Shown here: positions 45,501 to 57,400 of the stretch, piece by piece
Numbering within the stretch: the stretch's first letter is position 1
Layout: each line of letters starts with the position of its first letter
Assembly: GCF_018687715.1 (NCBI RefSeq)
Contig: NC_056757.1
Location: forward strand, 28,253,501-28,317,500
Source: Carya illinoinensis
Lineage: Eukaryota > Streptophyta > Magnoliopsida > Fagales > Juglandaceae
Reading direction: 5' to 3'
DNA length: 64,000 nt
Program-made: the position numbers and the translations under genes
Notes under the pieces: generated by a model
Told to the model about the DNA's origin: nothing
Databases searched by the model: none
Seen by the model: only the letters and a program-made list of their open reading frames with translations

Positions 45501-48084
45501 TACATGTTTTGCACAGATTTGTGTTTTTACAAATTAATCAGTAAAGTGCCTTGTTCGTTGTTCTGAATTACATTTTTCCCCATCATATGAAATTATCTAT
45601 ATAAATAAGATGACCATATTGATATAACTGATGGCAATCCTCACCACCTTGACAACTGCCAAGTTTGGTGATCTGTTTGGGTCTCGATTCTCCCTCGCCT
45701 ATTTTATGTTTTCTTTTTTCAGTGATCAGTGAATTCTTAGCCATTGTGACAGCTGTAAATATAGTGTACCCCTTGTGTGTAGATTTTCCCTTGCCTATTT
45801 TATCTTTGCCATTTTAGTTATTATCTTTTTAGCCTTTTGGGAAACCCTTGACTACTCGTGTAATTAGCCCAACTGTGAGATGTATAAATGATAAAATTTT
45901 TCATTTCTAGTGCAACGACTTTCTGCTAAGGGTTTCTTTTTTCTTGGTTTACATTTAACACCAGATCTTTATTTCTATTTCAGTTACCGTGGTGGGGTAG
46001 ACAGGGAGGGTCATCCTGTAATGGTTGTTGTGGGGGCACATTTTCTGCCGCGATGTCTTGATTTGGAGCGATTTGTACTCTATGTAGTAAAGGTAATTAG
46101 GTTACTGCTGTTACTTTGACATTAATTAGTGTCTGCCGAAATGCTCCATTGTAGTTGGTTTTCAGATTCATCTGTTACGGATATTTTGCTCCTTGATGTT
46201 GGAAAATGAATGAGCCATGTTAAATTTTTTTGTCTTTATGAATCTTGGCTGTTGTGACTAAGATCATCATCTTTATTATTAAATGTCAGGAGTTCGAGCC
46301 CTTGATTCAGAAGCCTTATACTGTTGTATACTTCCACTCTGCTGCATCTTTACAGCTGTAAGTATTAGATGAAAAATGCATGACTTGTATTGTTGTTGTC
46401 TGAATTCCATTGGTGGCTACCAGTGAAGGTGGGATTTGGTCTCTGTCTCTTGTATAATCCTAAGAAACTAGACCAACTTTATTCTCTTGCACTTTGTAGC
46501 TTCCCACTGTCTTGCCTGCAATCACTAATGTTTTCATCCAATGGATTTTGTGCATTTAATATTGAATTTGTTGATCTGTAAATTGGTGTCTTATGTGGTT
46601 TATGCTTCATGAGGCTAGTATAAGTTGTGGAAGAAGCACTTACTTTGGATATGTATTAATTGTACAAATAGGGGAAGAAGAGGGATACCCATGGTTTTGG
46701 GCATTTATATGATTACTCGTAACATCTAAATGCCAGTTTGAGCTTGGTCAATTGTCAGCAGCTTGTAAGTTCAGTGGAGTGTTTGGCATATAGCCCATCT
46801 TCCATTGCTTGCTTGTTATCTAAGACAGTAGATATTTGCTGAGACCTATTGATAACATCCTTTTCTGTCATGGAGGAACAATTGGACATTTGAACCACTC
46901 AGATTTAATAAATATTGACAAAAAGTAACTTCTCTTTTGGAAGCTCAGATGAGCATACCGATGAGAACTCTAGGCTAGTAATTTTAATGGAAACGGGTGT
47001 TTGGCTGAGCTCTTCCATATGGCTCTCATTTTTAATGGAACTGAAGGAGGATATCTGGGTAGCTTTTGCTTTATATGTGAGGTTCTTTCTTCTACAAGCA
47101 ATCCAGTTGTGGCTTAATCTTCCTTTCAATAAGCAGGCAACCGGACTTGGGATGGATGAGAAGATTACAACAGATACTTGGTCAGAAACACCAGCAAAAT
47201 CTGCAAGTATGCACAGCTGAGTTTTTTGGTCTAACTAAGGACAATATATTTGCAATCTTGTTGGTTCTGATCTCTTATCTGCCATACGCAGGCAATATAT
47301 GTTCTTCACCCGACATTTGGGCTTAAAGCTTCAATATTTGCCCTGCAATTGCTTGTAGACAGTGTGGTATGTCTGAAACTTATTTCCAGTTTAGACCTAT
47401 GTTTCTTTGTTTTTATTTTTTTCTTCAGTATATTTATGTGTTTTTTTGTATGAACCAATTTTTAGGTGTGGAAGAAAGTGGTATATGTTGATCGACTTTT
47501 GCAGCTGTTCAGATACGTTCCTCGAGAGCAGTTGACCATCCCCGACTTTGTATTTCAGTTGAGTGTTGCTTTTCATTTTCCCCCCATTTTTAGTTTTCTT
47601 GTCAGTCAGGTTAAGTATCACAGTTTTTTATAATGGACGCTGCCTGACAATTTGGCTCTTGGCCAACACACACACCACTTATGATATATAGGATACCAGT
47701 TATTATATATATGCATATGTATGTGTACATATACATACATATATTTACTTATCAAAAAAAAAATATATGTATGTATATATGTATGTATGTGATTATCAAA
47801 AAGGGATATCCTGCACATTTATTTATTTATTACGGTGTCCAACTCCAACCAGGTGTGGCAAGATAAATTGCTGAACTGAGTCGTTTCCTGTACCACTTTT
47901 GTTACTTGTGTTGCAACTTGCATGCTATTTCTGGTCTAATTGATAATAGCAACATGCAACTTCAACAACTTCAAATTTTGATTTGGATGTTTTAATTACA
48001 TTTAGCAGGCATGATTTAGAAGTGAATGGAGGGAAGGGTCTCACTGTGGACCCGAGAACAAAATATGTATATCAACGACCGTAG
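39532..48084 (+). CDS. macro domain plus CRAL-TRIO (SEC14-like) protein, GDAP2-like
   Basis: Fourteen exons with GT-AG junctions in consistent phase: 39532-39846, 40625-40702, 41129-41184, 42267-42386, 42502-42572, 43586-43679, 43863-44066, 45218-45469, 45984-46092, 46290-46357, 47137-47206, 47292-47366, 47466-47557, 48009-48084. They give 1680 bases (559 residues). Residues about 80-240 form a macro (Appr-1''-p processing) domain: NPWNLEVDAVVNSTNE, AAAGPSLAEECATLGGCRTG, HTVGPKY. The usual glycine-rich catalytic loop is replaced by DEAHSSPGLH, as in GDAP2-type proteins, so hydrolase activity is doubtful. Residues about 400-559 form a CRAL-TRIO lipid-binding domain (VMVVVGAHFLPRCLDLERFV, YTVVYFHSAASLQLQPDLGW, AIYVLHPTFGLKA). 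The Arabidopsis relative I recall is At1g69340. A TRIM retroelement and a Tourist-like MITE sit in introns 3 and 5. Confidence 0.9.
41371..41823 (-). mobile_element. complete TRIM retroelement (TSD AATCC) in intron 3
   Basis: Two direct repeats of 174 bp (41371-41544) and 180 bp (41644-41823), both TGTAA...ATCACA on the + strand, flank about 100 bp. A 5-bp duplication AATCC occurs at 41366-41370 and 41824-41828. Orientation is minus: a primer site complementary to tRNA-Met (GGCTCTGATACT on +, 41632-41643) touches the right repeat, and a polypurine tract (ATCTCCCCCTATTATA on +, from 41545) touches the left repeat. There is no coding capacity, which defines a TRIM. The LTRs lack the 5S rRNA-like core of Cassandra. 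Confidence 0.85.
43080..43424. mobile_element. Tourist-like MITE, 345 bp (TSD TTA), in intron 5
   Basis: Terminal inverted repeats GGCCCTGTTTGGATA and, inward from the right, GGCCTCGTTTGGATA. The 3-bp target duplication TTA (43077-43079 and 43425-43427) is typical of PIF/Harbinger-derived MITEs. Subterminal ATCTCATCTCA motifs repeat on both sides. Related decayed copies lie at 52048-52265, 52731-52918 and about 54990-55218. Confidence 0.8.
47695..47795. repeat. TATG/CATA simple-sequence repeat, self-complementary
   Basis: Runs of ATATGTATGTG and ATACATACATATA followed by the mirror ATATGTATGTATATATGTATG; the two halves can pair. Located in the last intron of the macro/SEC14 gene. Confidence 0.7.
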
Positions 48085-48708
48085 AAATCCTGAATGCAGT
48101 TCCATCAGGCGATTAAAAGCAGGTCCACAGTTTGTGATTTTTTCATTTGTTTTTCTCTATTCGAGATGGGCAAGAAATATAGATGTATGCCTGATTGTTT
48201 CGATTTTATTTCTGGTGCAATGATCTGGTTGTTCCTGAAGATGGAAATAACGTTTTTCATTTTTGTATTATCTTGGTGAGTTTTCAATATAATAAAGGCT
48301 TATTTGCGTCTGTTTAAATCTGGGCTATGGGCTTTGATGGACGGTAATGAAGTTTTGTGTTCTTGCGTTTACATACCTTGTATAATTATCAAGGCAGATC
48401 ATACACACTGTTCAAACTTCACATATATTTTGGTCTAGTTTTTTTAATTTTAATTAAAAACATAGTCCAAATCTGCCCTCATCATTCATGAATGATGTGA
48501 TGTTGTCCACAAACAATAGATAAATCAATTCAAATCAATGTAATTATTGAATCTCTTACTTTTAGCTCTTAAAGGCAAATTCTCTTTGATATTGAACGGC
48601 AAATCATATAAAGAAGTTTCCATTGGCCTGAGAGAACGTTTACAGCTTGCAGAACTTCTAAGATTTCATTTTGTCTGTAAAAAACATATGAATTGGGATT
48701 CTTTATTT
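48085..48708. other. convergent 3' region between the macro/SEC14 and remorin genes
   Basis: Both neighbouring genes end here, reading toward each other, 624 bp apart. It contains both 3' UTRs; AATATAATAAAGG near 48287 is a plausible polyadenylation signal for the + gene. No other feature seen. Confidence 0.5.
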
Positions 48709-50086
48709 TCAGCAGCATAAACCTGTATTAGGATCTTTCCCAGTAGTTCTAATTCGGTTTGCCTTCTCTTTTGCTTTTAACTCTGCATTCCTTTGCCTTT
48801 CCTCTGCCTTCACTTTTGCTGCTCCTGCAGACTGATCAATGTATTTGATGTTGTTACCGTATTCTTTTAGAGCTCTTTCCCTTTTTCTTGCCACTTCACT
48901 CTGCATCCAAAAAGAGATTATCAGTCCCTATTTCATTATTCTGAATTAGCTTTGGAAAAGAGAATGAAGCAAAACCTCTGTCCTTTCTAGTCGGCTTCTG
49001 GCTTTTGCCTTCTTCTTTTTCTCCCAGGAAGCTATTGTGGATTCTAGCTTCTCATACCTGAAAATCTCTGTTAGTGATAAAGAGCTCATATATTTAGCTG
49101 CTTGAAATTTGGGCAGTGAATTGAAAATGTTAGCTTGTGTTTTATACTTGTTTTCTGGCTTGAAAATGTCTATCGTTTGAAACCTTGACATCTCAGGATG
49201 ACTTGTTTGGTATTGCATCCAGTTTAATTATTCGTAGTTCAAGAGACCACTCTCAAAATCAAGACATACCGGTTTTTTATCTTATCAAACTCAGCCTTTT
49301 CCCAATCGTCTGCTTTTGTTTCATCCCTTAAAGATCCCATTGTACTCTGCTCTTGGGCGTCAGTTGGTGGGATTAAAGGTATTGTTGAACTCTTTCTTTG
49401 GATTTCATTTGGTGGCATTGCTGGTTTAATGGTGGCAGGCAGTTCAGGTTCTGGTGCTGCAGTTTCAGGTTGTATGATGACAGTGCTGTTCAAGTGCTCG
49501 GCAAAAGTTGGAGCCTTTTTAATTGAAGGGGCAGGCCGAATGTGCTTTTCGGGAATCTTTTCAGTCGTTGCAGCAGTTATTTGAATCTTGCTATCTTGGC
49601 CTTCTGATACTTTGATTGAAGTTTCACCTAATACAGATCATCTCAAGAAATTTTGTTGAAAAGAAGTATAATCGGGAACTCATATAACTTTCGGTACTCA
49701 TGATCAGTGTCTTTTACCTGGCAATCGCTTGGATACCCTACCAAATTCAGGGGCCAAGCTTGGTTTATCCTCCTCTTTGCTTTTGCTTGTGATCGAAGAG
49801 GTTTCAGGGTGTTCCCTCAACTCTTTCTGATCTGGGATGCCTATTTCTTCAAGTCTTTTGATGGCCAATGCAACTGCTGCCACTGCGGCTGTATGCTCTA
49901 TTATATTGTTTGGATGATCATCCCGACTCATTTGCCTAGAGAACTGTCTTTGGAACCAGTTCTGAGATTTCGTTTCCTCTGTAAGACAAAACATTAACTA
50001 GGGTTTGTGATTGATTGCTGCTCCATCCATACAACTAGCTTACCTTTGAAACTTCGATTCTTCCGAGGTGGTGCTCCTTGATCCAT
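48709..50086 (-). CDS. remorin family protein
   Basis: Five exons read leftward: 50044-50086 (ATG), 49718-49978, 49270-49627, 48976-49057, 48709-48900 (TGA). All junctions are GT-AG and in phase, giving 936 bases (311 residues). The N-terminal two thirds is low-complexity and likely disordered, rich in Pro, Glu, Thr and Lys. The C-terminal ~110 residues are the remorin domain, a coiled coil: ADDWEKAEFDKIKNRYEKLE, ASWEKKKKAKARSRLER and GAAKVKAEERQRNAELKAKE. It ends in KDPNTGLCC. The terminal Cys pair fits the RemCA membrane anchor, which is usually S-acylated and places remorins in plasma-membrane nanodomains. Remorins scaffold receptors and affect plasmodesmata and immunity. The syntenic relative I recall is At1g69325. 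Confidence 0.9.
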
Positions 50087-51189
50087 GATGCTGCCAGCCT
50101 CTTCAGTCTCTCCTTTTTTACACCAGAATATCTCAACCTAGCCAGAAGTAAAGTCACAAGTGCAGCCAATGATGCATATAATTCTGTAGCTTTCTTCTCT
50201 CATGCATGCAAGTTGCAACCATTATCTTTGATGACCATCAATTGACACTACCATAATTTGTGATATTTAGTCTATAACCCAGTTGTAGCCACTTGGCATA
50301 GAAACTAATTTACTTAAAGATTATAAATTCTAGCGGTGGCTAACACATTGATTTCTGAAACCCAGTTTATTTCTGGAATTTAGTTTCTAAAAATTCTAGT
50401 GGCAGCTCAACATATCCCAAATCATCATAATTATCAATGTTGCTAAAACGCATAAGGGTAATTATCTGGAATTTGTGTGCTGGTGTATGCATAGATAAAG
50501 GCATGCACCCGCAACAACCTTTCTGGAAATTTATGTAACTGCAAGTATTTTCATGGTTAAGAAGCGGCTTACCCTGTTTCCTTGATCAAAGCGTCGATAG
50601 GTTAGACTTTGAGATGAGTCTGTTCCGAAAATTCTGCTTCAGCAATGATCTTTTGAGAGAAGAAAAGTATTCTTCATTTCCCTGGATGCTTAGTTTTTTG
50701 TTTTCTTTCAATATACTGGAAACAATCTATCACTTTTGAAGAAGAAGCATTAGAGGAAACAAATGGACATAAAAGTTTGCTCCAAGGCTGTGATTAGAGA
50801 TGGGGGGAGCAAGCAAGGCAGCCTAGGTATGCTTTGCATCTTAGGCCTGGTTTTGAATCTTACTTTGAGAGAAGAAAAGTATTCTTCATTGCCCTGGATG
50901 AGTAGCCTTTTTGTTTTCTTTCAATATATTGGAAACAATCTTACCACTTTTCAAAAGAAATAGTGATATGAATTACAAAAGAACTTGTATAAGAAGATAT
51001 GCTATACGTTAGTTACTATTCATTCCCACATCCCACATTTTTAATATTTTTTAATGTCAGATCCATCATCACTGAACCCGTATCTCATTTACCTCTCTCT
51101 CCTCAATCTCTCTCTCTTCGACCTTTCTTTTCTAAAACTGTCTCTCATCAAACCCTCTCTCTCTCTCCTAAAGCTCTCTCTTATCATAA

Positions 51190-51231
<42 letters not shown>

Positions 51232-51891
51232 CTAAAGCTCACTCTTATCATACCCCCCCTCTCTCTCTCACTTTCAAGTTGTCTCTTTTCGACCTCTCTC
51301 TCTCCCTCAAAACCATTATACTTGCTGTCTCTCTCATTTTCTTCCTCCTCCCACTTATACTCTTTTTATTAGTGATTGAGTCTAACTGTCACGTAAGATG
51401 TGGGGTGTAAAATGGGTTAAAAGACTGATGAGAAGAATAATTTTAAGCCAAATAATATATAATATTCTGTGTATTCAATCTTGGATGTTCGGTTCACCCA
51501 TTTAAGGACATGTTGTGATTTTTAAGATCCGCATAAATAATATTTGAAGTTGTATGAAATTATGTGACAAAACTCTTAAATGTATTGATCAAACACTTAG
51601 TCTGATAACTTGAAATTTTTACTTACTAGCTTCATATGAGTCGATCTTGTACTGTCTTTTTTTTTTAATGCATAATAATAACTAAAAATAAAAAATAAAA
51701 AACAGTTTTAAGACAGCTTTAGTTCTCCATCTTCCGGGATCCAAACAAGTCTTGTCGTTCTTCGACACTCGAACCACTAAAGATGGCATTCAAAATCCAC
51801 ACCTAATTAGTTACAGAAATACAGTTGAAAGAACCTCTGAACATAATAAAAACAGCATTAAAATAAGGAAGAATACACATCTGAAATCATT
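50087..51891. other. remorin 5' region and spacer with CT microsatellite
   Basis: 50087-50700 is the upstream region of the remorin gene. A short segment near 50650-50720 (AGAGAAGAAAAGTATTCTTC) recurs at 50869-50940, a local duplication of about 220 bp period. 51080-51340 is strongly CT-rich with a (CT)n run at 51192-51229. No gene recognised; open frames across the CT run are low-complexity. Confidence 0.5.
51192..51229. repeat. (CT)n microsatellite
   Basis: Nearly pure CT dinucleotide run of about 19 units in a wider pyrimidine-rich tract (51080-51340). Confidence 0.9.
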
Positions 51892-51965
51892 TGCTTTCAT
51901 TGAGAGTCGAACTCAAGACCTCCCGCTTACTAAACGGGTGCTCTAACCAACTGAGCTATGAAAGC
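51892..51965 (-). tRNA. trnT-AGT: tRNA-Thr (anticodon AGT)
   Basis: Read on the minus strand, it begins GCTTTCATAGCTCAGTTGGT and closes with the 7-bp acceptor partner ATGAAAGC plus discriminator A. The D arm (GCTCAGTTGGTTAGAGC), the anticodon arm (CCCGT-TTAGTAA-GCGGG, anticodon AGT) and the T arm (TTGAGTTCGACTCTCAA) all fold. Length is 74 nt without CCA. A-box and B-box internal promoters are intact. A T-rich stretch (TTTAT/TTTTATT on the minus strand) follows as a possible Pol III terminator. Confidence 0.95.
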
Positions 51966-53492
51966 TGCCTATTAAGACGTTAACAAAATTATATATTAAG
52001 ATAATTCCCCGTTTTCCCCATATATTTAGAAAGAATAACTCTATTTAGGCTCGTTTGGATTTAAAGATAAAAAAAATAATTTTATATTAAAATTAAAATT
52101 TAAATAAAATATTATTAGAATATTATTTTTTAATATTATTATTTTTTTGAGATTTGAAAAAGTTAAACTGTTTTTTATATTTTATGTGAGAATTTAGAAA
52201 AAATATAACGATGAGATGAAATGAGATGAAACACTTCTTGATATAATTCTAAATCCAAACGAGTTGATTTTTATAATCACATATTATTTATATAATATAA
52301 TTTGATTTTAAAGATAAATTTTAAAATTTAAATCTTATAAATCAAATTATGCCATATAAATAGTGCGGTGTATAGGTCTTTGAGTCGCTTTTAGAAAAGG
52401 TAAAGAGATTCAATCATTCTTGCTCTTTTATATGATAAAATATTAATATAATTCTTGCATATTACTTATTGGAAAAATTATTTTTAAATTATAATATCGA
52501 GATTTTCTTCTATTTAATTTCAACTTCGATCAAATCTATCATTTTGTTAAATTTTTATCAGTAAACCGTTAAAAATATTAGCATCAAATGCCACATGTCA
52601 AAAAATATAAAAATAATAAAAACACCAAATTTGGTATGCATCAACAACTCATTGGTGCTAATGTGGTATCTGTGCTGACGTGGCATGAGCTTAGTTAGTA
52701 AGAAGAGGGAGAATAACTAACAGATTAAGGTTAGGTTTAGTCAGTGAGTTGAGATGAGATAAAAGTTGAATAAAATATTATTTTTTTAATAATATTATTA
52801 TTATTTTAAAATTTAAAAAAGTTAGTTTAATTATTTATTATATTTTATGTTAAAATCTGAGAAAATTGTAATAATGAGATGAGATGGATTGAGAGTGTTT
52901 CTCAATCCAAATTGATTATCAAAATTGAAAATACATGGTGTAAAATGTTTACAATTAAAGTCTACGGATTAATCTATCTAAAAAGCTAAACAATAAGAAA
53001 TTAATTTAATATTTAAAACTTTTAAAACTAACGCTGCATGCTAGAAATTTAATTAAGGTACCCTTTTTGCAGTGCATAAACATATGTAAATTGAACGGCA
53101 TAATATTCATACCAAAGAGCTAAATATTTACTGTTGTGTGGTAATAGGAAAGAACAAAATAAAACAAAAGAGGGTGCCCATGTAAAATGTTTTTCTTGGG
53201 ATATTTCGTGTACGGATTTGCATATCAGTACTGTTGCAGCGGTGGAATTTTAAATAAAATAATATGAGATGCAGTTGTCGAGTGTGTAAGTATCATATAA
53301 TTTTTTTAAAAGAAAAGTATAATCTACTATTAAAAAATTAATTTTTATTTATTTATTTATTTTTTATATAAGTCTCGTATTTATTTATTTTTTTAAGAAA
53401 ATTACACAACACTTACACTCATGAGTGCTGCTATAATCAGCACCAATGAAACAATTTTCACTCCATCTCTACGTAAGTTTATCCCTTTTGAC
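51966..53492. other. AT-rich spacer with Tourist-like MITE relics
   Basis: Two decayed members of the GGC(C/T)CGTTTGG MITE family: 52048-52265 (inverted CTCGTTTGGATTTA ends) and 52731-52918 (GAGATGAGAT... ends). 53270-53430 is an A/T-core MITE-like relic (AAAAAATTAATTTTTAT...). No gene recognised. Confidence 0.5.
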
Positions 53493-53510
53493 AAGTAAAT
53501 AACTATATAT

Positions 53511-53769
53511 ATATATATTTTTTTTTTTGATGTCGGGGAACCTCTCCAAGGCAGGGCCCTTTGGACCCACCCCTGTAGAATAAACCTCGGTCCCGTGCAC
53601 CGCACCCTCGGAAGTTTCCCTACACGGAACTGGTTAAATCGCTGGCTTTTCACCAGGGGGTGTGGCCCCAAAGGATTGTTTGCACCCATGAGGTGTTGAA
53701 CCTTAGACCTTGAAGGGAATGAGACCCCAAGACCAAGGCCTTCACCACTTGGGCCAACCCCTTGGGGTT
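53511..53769 (-). mobile_element. tRNA-derived SINE, copy 1 (18-bp TSD)
   Basis: Read on the minus strand it starts AACCCCAAGGGGTTGGCCCA. It has a Pol III A box (TGGCCCAAGTGG, 53745-53756) and B box (GGTTCAACACC, 53692-53702), and ends in an A tract (T run on +, about 53519-53529). A perfect 18-bp duplication AAGTAAATAACTATATAT flanks it (53493-53510 and 53770-53787). Non-coding, about 259 bp, Au-SINE-like. Confidence 0.85.
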
Positions 53770-53787
53770 AAGTAAATAACTATATAT

Positions 53788-54410
53788 CCTCATGGAACAA
53801 TTTGAAAATGGGCAGATATTCCTAATTTTAACTTTATAATATTTTTATTCAATTTTTTCTTTTTATTTCTTAAAACCTAATAGCTAATAAAATATTTTAA
53901 CTTAAACTATTTTACTACTATTTACAGATATACTAAGATGGAAAATGCTTGTATACTCCCTTCCATTTGTCCCCTCAAAGTGACCGCTGGTCACAACATT
54001 TTTTTTTCTAATTTTTTTTATTTAATGATTAAGGAAGTGATTTTAAGTGTATTTGTTTTTTTTTTTTAATTTTTTTAAAAATGTTTAAATATATTGAAAA
54101 AATGTGAAATGAAAAAAAAAAAAAATTACAAAGGGCGGCACGCCCGGCATTTAGCATAGTAGCATCGTCCTACTAAGATATTCTAAGTATCCAAATAGGC
54201 TTTTTTAAGTGTTGAAGGTGTGGAATTATTTACAGCGTCAAAACATAGTACCCATCAAATAATAAACTTCTAGCCAAAATTCATTAATAGCACAATCATG
54301 GATGAGCAAAAATTAAATTTCCCATTTCAATCAGAGAATTAAATGGACCTTTCATTCAGGCAATACATATACGGTATCTAATCTTAGTAAAGAATAAGTT
54401 GTTGCCTTAA
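53788..54410. other. spacer downstream of the LRR gene
   Basis: AT-rich with a MITE-like hairpin relic (about 53960-54175; ends near GACCGCTGGTCAC and GGGCGGCACGCCC around an A/T core). 54180-54410 is probable 3' UTR of the LRR gene. Confidence 0.4.
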
Positions 54411-57400
54411 CTAAACGATGAACTCAATGTCAGAAACCTCAAGGACTTTGTGAAAACCTATTGGGTTTACGCCTGGGCGGAATGCATTTCCTTCAATGTA
54501 CCTATAAAAACATTAAATTAACATGAACTTACTCGATTCCATGCTTGAACTCAGGATTGGTGTCTTTCAAAGATTGAGCATTAGAAAAAAAAAAACTCAC
54601 ATTTCTTTCAAGAATGGGTGTTTATAGAAAGCATCAGGAATTCTCCCCGTAAATTGGTTGTGATCCAAGTACCTGAAATTGAGTCCAAGGAATCTTTCAC
54701 AGACTATACCACGACAATTTCCTCCACAAACAATGACAATATAGTGCAATGATGCATATATCCAGCAACTTCAGAAAACAGAAAAAAGAAAATGCATTTC
54801 ATGAGATTTCAACTAAAATATGAATGCCTGCACAGAGATGCAAGTTTTGTTGTGCAGCTAAGACAAGCCGTGAACTTCTCCAAAATGAATCTACATTTTC
54901 CACAACAGTAAAGGAAAAAAAGAGTAATGATACACTTATAACTTTTTCACAACTTTGAGGGTAATTATGTAAAATTGAAAGATTCAAATAAACGTAGATG
55001 AAAGTTTTTAGATGAGAATTGAGATGAGAAATTTTAGTTTTAGATGAAAGTTTAAATATTAATTTTTAATATTATTATTGTTTTGAAATTTGAAAAAGTT
55101 GAATTGGGATTTGAAAAACTTGAATTGTTTATTATATTTTGTGTGGGAATGTGAAAAAGTTATAATGATGATATGAGATAAGATGAGAATTTGTGTCTCA
55201 TCCCACTTAGCAAACCATTACACTAGCTAGTCAAACGCAACTGGGATTAGCAACAAACATTCTGAAAAAGAACTCACAAGTAAGTCAGTTTAGGAATATG
55301 AGCGAGTCCTGATGGTATTACTCCAGACATTTTATTGTAGGAGAGGTACCTGTGAATGGTAATTCAGTCAACAGTAGGGACCAGAAAGATATCTTAAGAT
55401 AATAGAGTGTACAGGAATAAGCCATTTTCATGTCAACAATTGAAGAGAGAGAGAGAGAGAGAGAGAGGACAGAAAAGTAATACTTACAAGATTTCCAAGT
55501 CGGACAAGTTTGAAAGCTGTGCAGGTATTCCTCCCGTTAAATAATTATTATTTAGATATCTGCATATTAGATTTACATACGGAATACAGAAACTTATCAC
55601 TACACTGTAGTCCACAGTCTCAAAATATCAATAAAATGACTCTAAGTTCTCCAAGCTTACAGGTTGCGAAGAGCTGGAAAGCACCCCTCAATGCGTATGA
55701 GTTCCCTTATAGTACCCACAAGATGATTGTTGCCAACATCCCTAAGAACATGTAAAATCACAATGACCATGTTAGAAGTGTGATGGAAAGGCATGCCCTA
55801 CATCAAGATGCCGAAGAGCATATAGATTGTTACAGGTGCCGAAGATTTTGTAGAGTTCCCAATTCTGGAGGAATTCGTCCAATCAAACGATTAACCTGCA
55901 GATAGAGATAGCGAAGCTCTGGAAGGTTTGCAAGCTCCCTAGGAATTTCACCTTTGAAGTTATTGAAGCTTAAATATCTGCATGAATTTCAAGAAATGAC
56001 ACTTAATTCTAATTAGTAATTTAGTATGAATCATATGAACAGTCTCCAAAAACATAGTTTTATGGTCAGAGAAGTTAAAGTTACTCACAGATGAGTTAGA
56101 CTCCTCAATTCACCAATTTCAGGAGGTATGGCATCTTGCAGTTTATTCCACCTCAGATTACTAAGAAAAATAAAAATTCAAATTAGAACTAAAAGATCAA
56201 AACGATAAAGTAAAGCTTTCAACATTTGAACTACATACGATAAGGCTTATACGATGGCATGTTCTCAACAAAGGCACAAACTAACAACTGTAACTGCTTA
56301 GAATGAATTTGTATGTCTTTAGAGATAGATGGCCACTCTATCAAGCACCCAAGGAATATTGAATAAAATTGCAAGTCTAACTATGAAATTAAAGAGGGAA
56401 TAAAAAGATCCAAATAATATGTGCATACGTTAAAAATATCACTAACATTATTAAACACACTAATTACGATCGAAGTAGTAGTAAAGGACGGTACAGTATT
56501 TTGAGCCGCTTCAACCGTCCGATCTGAGGAGGAATTGGTCCTGTCAACTTGTTATTGTGGAGATCCCTGTCATGTGGATATGATCATGTTATCATAAACC
56601 TTCGAAGAAACAAACAAGTTATGAACTCATCTTTAAATTTTTATAAGAGGAAGATGACTTTTGACTATACTGAATAATAACTTCCAGTTACTTTTTTTTT
56701 TTTTTTTTTTGTAATATGTTAGGGAACCTTTCCAAGACGGGGCGCTTTGGACCCACCCCTGCAGAGTAAACCCCGGTCCCGTGCATTGCACTCTCGAAAG
56801 TTTTCCCACACAGACTCGTTAAATCGCTGGCTTTTCACTAGGGGGTGTGGCCCCAAAGGGTTGTTTGCACCCATGAGGTGTTGAACTTGGACCTTGAAGG
56901 GAGTGATATCCCAAGACCAAGGTCTTTACCACTTGGGCCAACTCCTTGGGGTTATAACTTCCAGGTACTACTCGCAGTTGCTTATGTTAAAAACAATAAC
57001 TATGGAGAAGTTCATGTCCAATAACATTATGTATGCCAAATTGGTATCCCCACTACAAGCATATTGATTTCCATCCTAGAGGTTTAGCATCAAACTGCCC
57101 ACGAACATAAGAAGATTTGAGAAGGAAAAAATCACGAGGATTCCATCCATGAACGTATGATTGAAGGCCAAATAAATCAAAATAGAATGAAGGAATGGAC
57201 ATAAATCCCTTTTGAATTGAAGGAGCCAAGCTATCGAAATGACATTTTATATATTTCCAATAAGATTAGTCATAGAAGAAGCTTACAGCCTAGTGAGATC
57301 CAACAGATTGGTCACAGCAGTAGGAAAAGGCCCCACAATCGACACCGCGTAAACCTCCCTGCAAAATAAAGCAGTACTCTCGTATAAACCTCATTATCCT

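Noticed and set aside
46905..47220. Separate 101-aa ORF in the macro/SEC14 gene
   Set aside because: It is intron 10 sequence running into exon 11 (47137-47206); the real frame is set by the splice junctions.
51054..51410. 118-aa Leu/Ser-rich ORF
   Set aside because: Low-complexity translation of the CT microsatellite tract.
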